Shown: positions 57,310-64,000 of the stretch, piece by piece | How positions within the stretch are numbered: position 1 is the first letter of the stretch | How the letters are laid out: every line of letters starts with the position of its first letter | Source of the DNA: Pectobacterium polaris | Lineage (GTDB): Bacteria > Pseudomonadota > Gammaproteobacteria > Enterobacterales > Enterobacteriaceae | NCBI RefSeq assembly: GCF_002307355.1 | Contig: NZ_CP017481.1 | Location: 4,762,825-4,826,824, forward strand | DNA length: 64,000 bases | Direction of reading: 5' to 3' | Position numbers and translations under genes: made by a program | The notes under the pieces: model-generated | Databases searched by the model: none | Seen by the model: the letters and a program-made list of their open reading frames with translations, nothing else | Told to the model about the DNA's origin: nothing

Positions 57310-59907
57310 TCAGCCCTCAACCTCAGTCTGGAACTGGCCGGCTTCGACGCGGAAATGAATACGGCTGACAGGTTCACCCGCAGACATGCGTTGCAGCAGC
57401 TGTAGCGAGACCGGTGGCAGCAAGGCGCCATCAATCACCGATTCGAGCATACGCGCGCCGTTTTCGCTGCGGTTCGCCAACCGCAGAATCTCTTCCGGCA
57501 CCGCGTCCTCAATGATGACTTCCGCACCAAAGCGCTGTTGCAGCAGAGACACCAGACGCGACAGTTTGCCCTGCACGATCTCAACCATGGTGTCATGCGC
57601 CAGCGGCAGATAAGGAATGACTTCCATACGCGCCAAGAGTGCAGGTTTGAAGAAGGCCGCCAGCTCAGGGTAGAGCGCATCCAGCAGCACATCCGACTGC
57701 TCGGCGTAGTTCACGATCGTCTGGAACCCGAGGTTGGACGTCAGGAAGAACACCACGTTACGGCAGTCGATTACCCGACCTTCGCCATCGGCGAGTTCAC
57801 CTTTATCAAACGCCTGATAGAACAAGTTCAGGACATCTGGGTGCGCCTTCTCCACCTCATCCAACAGCACCACGGAATACGGTTTCTGGCGGATGGCTTC
57901 GGTCAACACGCCGCCTTCACCAAACCCGACGTAGCCCGGCGGTGAACCGATCAGGCGTGAAACCGTATGTTTTTCCTGATATTCCGACATATTGATGGTG
58001 GTCAGATAATTGCGTCCGCCAAACATCAGGTCGGCAATCTGGAGCACGGTTTCCGTTTTACCCACGCCGCTCGGCCCTACCAGCAAGAAAGCCCCCAGCG
58101 GACGCCCCGGACGACGAAGATCGGCACGCGCGGTCAGCAGGTGTTTATGCAATTGAGCAATCGCCAACTGCTGCCCTTTAATTAAATCCCCCAGGAATTC
58201 AGGCAGGCGCGTGACGACATCCATTTCACTCTGTGAGATGCGGTTCAGCGGCACGCCCGTCCACTCGGCAATGACGGCTGCAATCTGCGTTTTATCAACG
58301 TGAGGGGAGACCAGTACCGAGGACTGTTGCAGCGCTTCCAGCGCCTGTTCGCAGGCCGCCAGTTCCGCCGCGGCCGATACCGCATCAAAATCGACAGACT
58401 GCTCTTCATCCAGCAGCGCCGTACGCAGTTCAATCACGCGCTGAACCTGTGTTTTCTGCTGCTGCCAATCGGCTTCCAGCTGTGCCAGCTGTACCGCACC
58501 GGCTTCGCGGGCGTCACGCAGTTCGGCTAATCGTTCTTCGGTATTGCCCAGACCAATACGCGCCTGACGCTCAAGCTGGGTAATTTCCATCTCCTGCTGA
58601 TGCAGGCGGGTTTGTAGCTGGCTGACCGCACGCGGTGGTGTCGTCAGGTTAATCGCCACGCGCGCGCTGGCAGTATCCAGCACGTCGATGGCTTTATCGG
58701 GCAGTTGGCGACCCGAGATATAGCGGGCCGACAGCTGTGCCGCCGCCTGAAGCGCATCTTCATCAATCAGAACGCCGTGCGCTTTTTCATAGATACCACG
58801 CAGCCCACGCAGGATAACCGTGGCTTCTTCCGCGTTCGGTTCACCGACTTTGACGAGCTGGAAACGGCGGGAAAGCGCGGCGTCCTTCTCGACGTATTTT
58901 TTGTATTCGCTCCAGGTCGTGGCCGCGATGGTGCGCAGTTCACCGCGCGCCAGCGCAGGCTTGAGCAGGTTGGAAACATCCAGCCCACCGGCCTGATTGC
59001 CCGCTCCGATGAGCGTATGCGCTTCATCGATAAACAGAATGATAGGGCGCGGCGAATCCTTCACTTCCTGCATCACGCCTTTGAAGCGTTTCTCAAATTC
59101 GCCTTTCACCGAGGCACCGGCCTGCATCGCTCCCAGGTCGAGCGTCATCAGTTCCACATCCCGTAATCTTTCCGGCACGGCACCGGCCACGATACGCAGC
59201 GCCAGCCCTTCGATCAGCGCACTTTTACCGACGCCCGCTTCCCCGACCACAATCGGGTTGTTTTTACGGCGACGAGAGAGAATGTCGATCATCAGATCGA
59301 TTTCATGGTCGCGGCACAGCACCGGATCCAGTTGCCCTTGTCGGGCGGATTCCGTCACGTTTTGGGTATAGCGAGAGAGCTGCGTGTTCGCTGCGGCAGC
59401 CTGTTCGGCCGTGGCGGACTGCACCGCGACGTCCGTTTCCACCGAATCCTTCACCCACTCATCAAACTGCTGGCGTAAAAGCTCACGGTTAATCTGCGCC
59501 AGCGGGCGGGATACCGCGCCAGCGACATAGCGATTGGGTGTCAGCAGCAGGACCAGCAGCAAGATGCCGCTGCGCAGGCGTGAATGTTGGAATTCAGCCG
59601 AGGCCAGCAGCCAGCTATCCTGTAACCACTCCACCAGCAGAGGGGAGAATGAGGGATAGCCCGCATCAAATTCTTTATCCATCGAGGAAGGCAACAGCAG
59701 CGAAGACAGCTCATCCGTATCCACGCCCGCACGCTTGAGGATCTGGCGCACATCGCACAGCGGCGTTTCCAGCATTTTCATCAACAGATGCTCAATACGG
59801 ATTTCCGCACCCTGATGTTGAATACAGAGTGCCGCCGCTTCTTCCAGCATATGACGGCACACGGGGTTGAGTCGTTCAACCAGTGTCGGCAGTTCAATTC
59901 GAATCAC
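57310..59907 (-). CDS. clpV: T6SS ATPase ClpV (TssH)
   Basis: 865-residue Clp/Hsp100 AAA+ ATPase that disassembles the contracted TssBC sheath. N-terminal sheath-binding domain (1-~160), first AAA+ with Walker A GEAGVGKS (K228), middle coiled-coil (~410-520), second AAA+ with GPSGVGKT (K616) and GYVGFGEGGVLTEAIR pore/arginine region. Start is GTG 14 bases after the tssL stop with AGGAG before it. Stop is two bases before vasH. Confidence 0.98.
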   Translation of the reverse strand: MIRIELPTLVERLNPVCRHMLEEAAALCIQHQGAEIRIEHLLMKMLETPLCDVRQILKRAGVDTDELSSLLLPSSMDKEFDAGYPSFSPLLVEWLQDSWLLASAEFQHSRLRSGILLLVLLLTPNRYVAGAVSRPLAQINRELLRQQFDEWVKDSVETDVAVQSATAEQAAAANTQLSRYTQNVTESARQGQLDPVLCRDHEIDLMIDILSRRRKNNPIVVGEAGVGKSALIEGLALRIVAGAVPERLRDVELMTLDLGAMQAGASVKGEFEKRFKGVMQEVKDSPRPIILFIDEAHTLIGAGNQAGGLDVSNLLKPALARGELRTIAATTWSEYKKYVEKDAALSRRFQLVKVGEPNAEEATVILRGLRGIYEKAHGVLIDEDALQAAAQLSARYISGRQLPDKAIDVLDTASARVAINLTTPPRAVSQLQTRLHQQEMEITQLERQARIGLGNTEERLAELRDAREAGAVQLAQLEADWQQQKTQVQRVIELRTALLDEEQSVDFDAVSAAAELAACEQALEALQQSSVLVSPHVDKTQIAAVIAEWTGVPLNRISQSEMDVVTRLPEFLGDLIKGQQLAIAQLHKHLLTARADLRRPGRPLGAFLLVGPSGVGKTETVLQIADLMFGGRNYLTTINMSEYQEKHTVSRLIGSPPGYVGFGEGGVLTEAIRQKPYSVVLLDEVEKAHPDVLNLFYQAFDKGELADGEGRVIDCRNVVFFLTSNLGFQTIVNYAEQSDVLLDALYPELAAFFKPALLARMEVIPYLPLAHDTMVEIVQGKLSRLVSLLQQRFGAEVIIEDAVPEEILRLANRSENGARMLESVIDGALLPPVSLQLLQRMSAGEPVSRIHFRVEAGQFQTEVEG

Positions 59908-59920
59908 GGTGTAGCTCCTG

Positions 59921-60697
59921 TTATTGTAATAATTCTCCCAGCTGACGCAGTACGTCCTGGGTTTGATGAGTTAGCTGATAGCGGTACAGGCCGAAGGCGG
60001 CCACCAAGACCACACACACGCCGACAAACAGCGTGCGCAATGACACCTGTCTGCGAAGCTGGTAGCGCGAGGCTTGCTGCCCCAGATTCAGGTGGAATAC
60101 CGTCGGCGAATTCGCAGGCTCTGGGCGCAGGGTGTCATGCAGCTTGCTCACGACGCGGTTCAGTTCTTCACGCCCTTGCGTCATCACCCGATAGCGCCCT
60201 TCAAAACCCAGACAGAGGCAGAGGTAGATAAACTCCAGAATGTCGCGATAGCGGGTTGGGTCGTCCAGCAGCTTCTCCAGCAGGACAAACACCTTTTCGC
60301 CACCCCACGTTTCATTGTGAAAACGGGTCAGCAGGGAATGGGCCGACCACATGCTTTGGCCACCCCATTCCCGCCCCATCACGGCTTCATCAATGAAGGT
60401 GCAGAGGATGTAGCGGAACGACAAGATCACGCCGTTTTCGTAGCCATGAGAATGTAATTCCTGCTCGATAGCCTGAATTTCAGATACCACGCGCTGATAC
60501 AGATCTTCCACGCCCTCATAGGCAGAGAGCTGGCGCACCCGCTCTACCATGCCCAACAGCGGTGTGACCGCATCCACCATCGGATTAATGCTTTGTCCAC
60601 GCAGGCGGAACCAGTAGTCAGAGTCCATATCCAGCTGGCGGGCGTGGTCAAAAAGCAGATCGCCCAGTTGATCGTTTTTAATAACCTCGATGCTCAT
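59921..60697 (-). CDS. tssL: T6SS membrane protein TssL (DotU/VasF)
   Basis: 258 residues: cytoplasmic hook domain with NPMVDAVTPLLGMVERVR, YILCTFIDEAVMGREWGGQSMW (key CTFIDEAVM) and ILEFIYLCLCLGFEGRYRV, then a single C-terminal membrane anchor (LFVGVCVVLVAAFGLYRY, ~226-244). No peptidoglycan-binding OmpA domain after the anchor, so the short type. Works with TssM and TssK. Confidence 0.96.
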   Translation of the reverse strand: MSIEVIKNDQLGDLLFDHARQLDMDSDYWFRLRGQSINPMVDAVTPLLGMVERVRQLSAYEGVEDLYQRVVSEIQAIEQELHSHGYENGVILSFRYILCTFIDEAVMGREWGGQSMWSAHSLLTRFHNETWGGEKVFVLLEKLLDDPTRYRDILEFIYLCLCLGFEGRYRVMTQGREELNRVVSKLHDTLRPEPANSPTVFHLNLGQQASRYQLRRQVSLRTLFVGVCVVLVAAFGLYRYQLTHQTQDVLRQLGELLQ

Positions 60698-60712
60698 CTC
60701 TTTCTCTCCTTA

Positions 60713-62050
60713 CTACTGCCCACGGATGGCCCAAAGCTGCATATCCAGTTCTGGGAATTCGCCAGCAATGTGGAACGCCAGCGTGTTGCCAGACACCAGC
60801 ACCTGCCAGGCGGGGCTTTGTCTATCCAGTTGGAAATAGCTGTAGCCCGCGTGATAAGGCAGCTGGCGCGGCGCAACTGGCAGCGGCAGCAGCGGAATAC
60901 CCGGCAGTTGCAGACTGATCAGTTCGCGGATCTTCTCGCTGGAGGCGATCTTCGTTTGTTGCAGCAGCTGTTTACGCAGATGCTCCTGCGGCATACGCGC
61001 ACGCACCGCCAGTACAAACTCGGCGCTGGCCATCAATTCCGCATCGCCAACCATCGCCACCATCACGCCATACGGCTGTTTCTTCAGTTGGATGGAGACG
61101 GCGCGCGGCGACAGCACGGTGCTCAGCGCCTGACGCAGCGACATCATCAGCGGCTCAAAGCTGGCCTGCTGGTGTTCGTGGCGATAGGCAGGGAATTCAG
61201 GCGGCAGACGCGACTCGTCGGTAAACGTCATCAGTTCGCCGCACAGCTCGACCAGCGTTTCGTGCAGGCGTTCAGGGTGCAACGTGCCAAGGCGCGCCAG
61301 ATGCGACAGTTTGGGCTGCGCGCGGTTAAGCAATTGCAGCATCATAAATTCAGCCACGTCTGCAACGCCCTGCTGCCCTGGGGCGGCAATACGCTGCGCT
61401 AGACTGCGCGCACGTTCTGCTACCAGACCGGCGGATTCGCCCAAAAAGCGTTTTAAGGTAGGGATCGCGGTGACGCTAATGCTGCACGGCATAAAGTTGG
61501 GATCCAGAATCAAGCCGCCGTCCGGGCGCTTATCCAGAATGTTGGCAATCGCCAGCGAGGCATAGGCGCTGCGATCGTCACGATCGAGCATCAGGCGCAG
61601 GCTGACCTTGCCGACTTCCAGAGAAACGATGTCGCCACCGTCGCTGTGCAGATCGCGCACGTCATGCCGATGCGATTGCAGACGGCTGGCGATCCCCTGT
61701 CCCGGCTGACCGACTTCACTGACGCCATTTACCGCCAACGGCAGCGCCAGATACACTTTCTGGTTTGCCAGCGCGACGTCGGTAATCTCCAGCGGCAGCG
61801 GCAGGGCGTCGTCGCCCGGAATATTGAACACGGTGCCATCAGGCATCACCCCGCTGGCGTTCACCAGCGCGATGCGGCCAAAATTGAGGTATTCCTCATT
61901 AATCGCCAGCGACTGCAAGCCATAGAAATAATCACTGAGAGCGCTGAGACGCGCGTGCAGTGCGTAATCGGTGTGTCTTTGCTGTTGTTGAAAATGCTGC
62001 GGTTTAATGAACAGACCTTCCCGCCAGATAATGCGATTGCGACTCGACAT
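60713..62050 (-). CDS. tssK: T6SS baseplate protein TssK (VasE)
   Basis: 445 residues; trimeric baseplate connector to the membrane complex. Typical N-terminus: IIWREGLFIKPQHFQQQQRH (phage receptor-binding-protein-like shell). Also DVADVAEFMMLQLLNRAQP, HLARLGTLHPERLHETLVELCGEL and C-terminal GYSYFQLDRQSPAWQVL. Three bases after tssJ. Confidence 0.97.
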   Translation of the reverse strand: MSSRNRIIWREGLFIKPQHFQQQQRHTDYALHARLSALSDYFYGLQSLAINEEYLNFGRIALVNASGVMPDGTVFNIPGDDALPLPLEITDVALANQKVYLALPLAVNGVSEVGQPGQGIASRLQSHRHDVRDLHSDGGDIVSLEVGKVSLRLMLDRDDRSAYASLAIANILDKRPDGGLILDPNFMPCSISVTAIPTLKRFLGESAGLVAERARSLAQRIAAPGQQGVADVAEFMMLQLLNRAQPKLSHLARLGTLHPERLHETLVELCGELMTFTDESRLPPEFPAYRHEHQQASFEPLMMSLRQALSTVLSPRAVSIQLKKQPYGVMVAMVGDAELMASAEFVLAVRARMPQEHLRKQLLQQTKIASSEKIRELISLQLPGIPLLPLPVAPRQLPYHAGYSYFQLDRQSPAWQVLVSGNTLAFHIAGEFPELDMQLWAIRGQ

Positions 62051-62052
62051 AG

Positions 62053-62574
62053 TTATTCTTCTTCTTGGTCTTTTTTGATTTCGACTTCATCCCTGCGCAG
62101 GTGCACGAGGATCTGATACGTCTGCCCGGTATTCTTTAGCTTGATGACTTTGCGCCACTCTGCGCTTTCCGAATCCGCATAGCGCGCCACTACGCCGAGG
62201 TAGTGCACCTTTTCATCCAGCGCTTCGGGCGGCAGATATTTGAACTGTCCCGGCAGCAGCGTGTAGTCCTGATGGCTGAGGTAATTCTTGGCTAATGCCT
62301 TTTCGATATCCGTCGTGATCTGGTCGTAATCGGTGGCTAACAGGCGTGAATCTTCCGCCAACAGCACCAGTTGGAACTCGATAGGCGCGGCTTCACCGCT
62401 GTCGTTCGGGTTAACGTCCGGTTCCGCCAGCAGGCTAAACCCCACGGTAGAAGGCTGATGATTGTTGCTACCTATCTGAATATCGGGATTCGCCGCCACC
62501 TGCGCCATTTTGCCCAGCGTGGTACACCCCGACAGCAGGAACATCAGGGAACATAAGCACAGAGCCCGCAGCAT
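62053..62574 (-). CDS. tssJ: T6SS outer-membrane lipoprotein TssJ (VasD)
   Basis: 173 residues with lipoprotein signal and lipobox LLSGC (Cys16). The mature transthyretin-like domain includes APIEFQLVLLAEDSRLLATDY and YLPPEALDEKVHYLGVVARYAD (key LGVVARYAD). Binds the TssM periplasmic domain. ATG overlaps the fha stop by one base. Confidence 0.96.
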   Translation of the reverse strand: MLRALCLCSLMFLLSGCTTLGKMAQVAANPDIQIGSNNHQPSTVGFSLLAEPDVNPNDSGEAAPIEFQLVLLAEDSRLLATDYDQITTDIEKALAKNYLSHQDYTLLPGQFKYLPPEALDEKVHYLGVVARYADSESAEWRKVIKLKNTGQTYQILVHLRRDEVEIKKDQEEE

Positions 62575-63794
62575 TATTTTTGCTCCTGCTGTTGACGCAC
62601 GGAACGGTCATACGCCTGCGCATATACCTGATGGAACAGCTTCTGGAAGCCCTGCTGGCGCGGCGACGTTAATTCACGGAAGTAGTGCTGATACATCTGC
62701 CACGCCCAACCGTCATCCACTGCCAGTGGTTCGCCACTGCGGCGATAGTGCTCAAAGCGATTGAGCAGCGCGGCTGGCGAAAAGGCCTGAAGAATATTTT
62801 CCAACGCCACGGCTATCGCTTGCTGATTCGCGATGTGGTGCACCCGCACATTGTTCAACACCTCTTCCACCGCTGCTGGCGCAGACAGGTGCACCGGGCT
62901 TTTACCTTCGGCAAACAGCACTGACAGCGTATCCGCATAGCCCAGCCCCAGACGCAGCGGGTTATCTTCAATCGGGCGCAAATGCGTGTCCGCCATTGCC
63001 GCCTGTTCCGTCTGCAATGCCAGCAGGCCTTCAACCATCGCGCGCAGGCTTTTCCCCATTTCTTCCAGCATTTCGCGCAGTCGTGCATCATCACCCGGCT
63101 GAAGCGACAGCCCCAGCCCGCGCATCAGCGGTGCTAATGAGGTTCCATCGCTGTAGCCCTCCAGCCCTTCTCCCGCGTACGGTGTGTTGATGGTCGGTAA
63201 TTCCACAAATTTCTGATCCATGGTGTCCTCAGCAGAAGAAAAAGAAGAAAGAGAGGTCGTGAACGATGCCCCGACCGTCTCACTGTCTGATGGCAAGAGT
63301 GGCTGGCTCTGCTCTTTCTGTAGCGCCCACAGCGGGTCATTCAGCGCAACCGTGGTGTCAGCCAGATCTGTTGAGCGCCTTTTTTTATCTTCACTTAGCC
63401 AGCCGCCCAGCACATCGACCGTGCCCTGCCCTAATACCTGATCGATATCCTGTTCCGTGGTGGGATCGCCGATATAAACGCCCAGTCGGAAAGGCCCGAT
63501 AACCAGCTCATCGCCGTGTGACAAAATGACTTTGCGATCGCGCCCAATTGGCGACAGCGATCCGTTAATAAAAGACTGGCCGCTCAGATCGCACAGGCTG
63601 AAATAACCATCGGTCATTTCGATACGGGCGTGCTCCGGCACGACGGATCCCAGCCGATCCCGCAGTTGCCATTGGTCTTTTTCTGACGCACCCAGCGTGC
63701 CACCACGATGATCGAACTGGTGCTGCACCTGAGAATTGATATCGAGCTGCTCACTGTTGAGCACAACCAACGTGAGTGGATGGGTTACGTTCAC
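62574..63794 (-). CDS. T6SS FHA-domain protein (VasC/Fha type)
   Basis: 406 residues from GTG 63794, chosen because AGGAG sits seven bases upstream and the reading follows the tssG stop by two bases. N-terminal FHA domain (~25-110) with GSVVPEHARIEMTDGYFSLCDLSGQSFINGS (key RLGSVVPEHARIEM and SFINGS). The C-terminal half matches the VasC/TagH domain (LGLGYADTLSVLF, FEHYRRSGEPLAVDDGWAWQMYQHYFREL). No kinase or phosphatase gene is in view, so phospho-regulation cannot be judged here. Confidence 0.92.
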   Translation of the reverse strand: MNVTHPLTLVVLNSEQLDINSQVQHQFDHRGGTLGASEKDQWQLRDRLGSVVPEHARIEMTDGYFSLCDLSGQSFINGSLSPIGRDRKVILSHGDELVIGPFRLGVYIGDPTTEQDIDQVLGQGTVDVLGGWLSEDKKRRSTDLADTTVALNDPLWALQKEQSQPLLPSDSETVGASFTTSLSSFSSAEDTMDQKFVELPTINTPYAGEGLEGYSDGTSLAPLMRGLGLSLQPGDDARLREMLEEMGKSLRAMVEGLLALQTEQAAMADTHLRPIEDNPLRLGLGYADTLSVLFAEGKSPVHLSAPAAVEEVLNNVRVHHIANQQAIAVALENILQAFSPAALLNRFEHYRRSGEPLAVDDGWAWQMYQHYFRELTSPRQQGFQKLFHQVYAQAYDRSVRQQQEQK

Positions 63795-63796
63795 AT

Positions 63797-64000
63797 TTAC
63801 TCCTGCACACAAATCGTCACATAGGGATCCGCGGGCGGCTGCCCGAGAAAGCTGCTCCATCCCAACCGGCTGCTTTGCTCACTGCCCAGACTTAAGCCCT
63901 TGGCTTCGCCTTCCGCAAAACCCAGACGCAGATCCCAGGCCAACTGATCGCGAAGAATGAAAGAGACAAAACGCACCAGCGGCTGAAAATGCTCGCCGTT
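63797..64000 (-). CDS. tssG: T6SS baseplate protein TssG (VasB), 3' part only
   Basis: Cut by the window edge. The last ~67 residues read FQPLVRFVSFILRDQLAWDL, then RLGFAEGEAKGLSLGS, then LGWSSFLGQPPADPYVTICV, the standard C-terminus of TssG/ImpH. Order before fha is as in the Vibrio vas cluster, so tssF, tssE, tssC and tssB are expected to the right. Confidence 0.9.
   Translation of the reverse strand, partial: NGEHFQPLVRFVSFILRDQLAWDLRLGFAEGEAKGLSLGSEQSSRLGWSSFLGQPPADPYVTICVQE

Noticed and set aside
60593..61402. Long plus-strand frame opposite tssK/tssL
   Set aside because: Antisense to two well-supported T6SS genes; composition rich in Arg/Gln/His typical of a shadow frame.

Overview
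The window is chromosomal DNA of a soft-rot enterobacterium, most likely Pectobacterium. The left part keeps the enterobacterial backbone order pheA-tyrA-aroF, rplS-trmD-rimM-rpsP, ffh-ypjD, luxS-gshA-yqaA-yqaB, the Arg/Ser tRNA cluster, csrA, alaS, recX, recA, pncC, with proteins very close to E. coli at the sequence level. The right part is accessory DNA typical of plant-pathogenic Pectobacteriaceae: a type VI secretion system (T6SS) with Rhs effectors. This assignment rests on gene content and recalled protein similarity, not on a database search.

Region 1 (1-21.4 kb) is housekeeping. Aromatic amino acid genes are flanked by the pheA attenuator and a TyrR-type upstream region. Next come a BtsR-like regulator, a YfiL-like lipoprotein, a methyltransferase and a small secreted protein with a duplicated cysteine motif. 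The ribosomal/tRNA-modification operon and ffh follow, then the quorum/glutathione segment with the sRNA micA and its sigma-E promoter between luxS and gshA. Then come three identical tRNA-Arg(ACG) genes and one tRNA-Ser(GCU), csrA, alaS, recX, recA with a LexA box, and pncC. yqaB is broken by a 25-nt deletion.

Region 2 (21.4-31.2 kb) holds assorted genes: a small unknown protein, an SRPBCC protein, marC, a dCache-GGDEF diguanylate cyclase, an MFS transporter with a LysR regulator, grxB, a periplasmic protein, and a PvcA/IsnA-type isocyanide synthase followed by a probable gene remnant. Two intergenic stretches end in terminators that no annotated gene explains. One of them (about 25450-25557, minus strand) looks like a small RNA gene.

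Region 3 (31.0-46.9 kb) is a T6SS effector island read leftwards from hcp: hcp, vgrG, a PAAR-lipase effector, an ankyrin lipoprotein (probable immunity), two tandem DUF4123 adaptors, a full-length Rhs protein of 1774 residues with a C-terminal toxin tip, and its immunity gene. Downstream lies a displaced 5'-truncated Rhs module with a different tip and immunity gene, joined abruptly to a symE-like remnant. A short, badly decayed rhs scrap lies further left. hcp has a GG-N10-GC sigma-54 promoter with two perfect 20-bp upstream repeats.

Region 4 (47.3-64.0 kb) is the structural T6SS operon in the V. cholerae vas order, read leftwards: tssG (cut by the window edge), fha, tssJ, tssK, tssL, tssH/clpV, a sigma-54 activator (vasH), tagO/vasI, tssA/vasJ, tssM, a VasL-like protein and a Sel1 lipoprotein, ending at a strong terminator. 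The activator in this operon is the obvious candidate to act on the sigma-54 promoter of the neighbouring hcp-effector operon.
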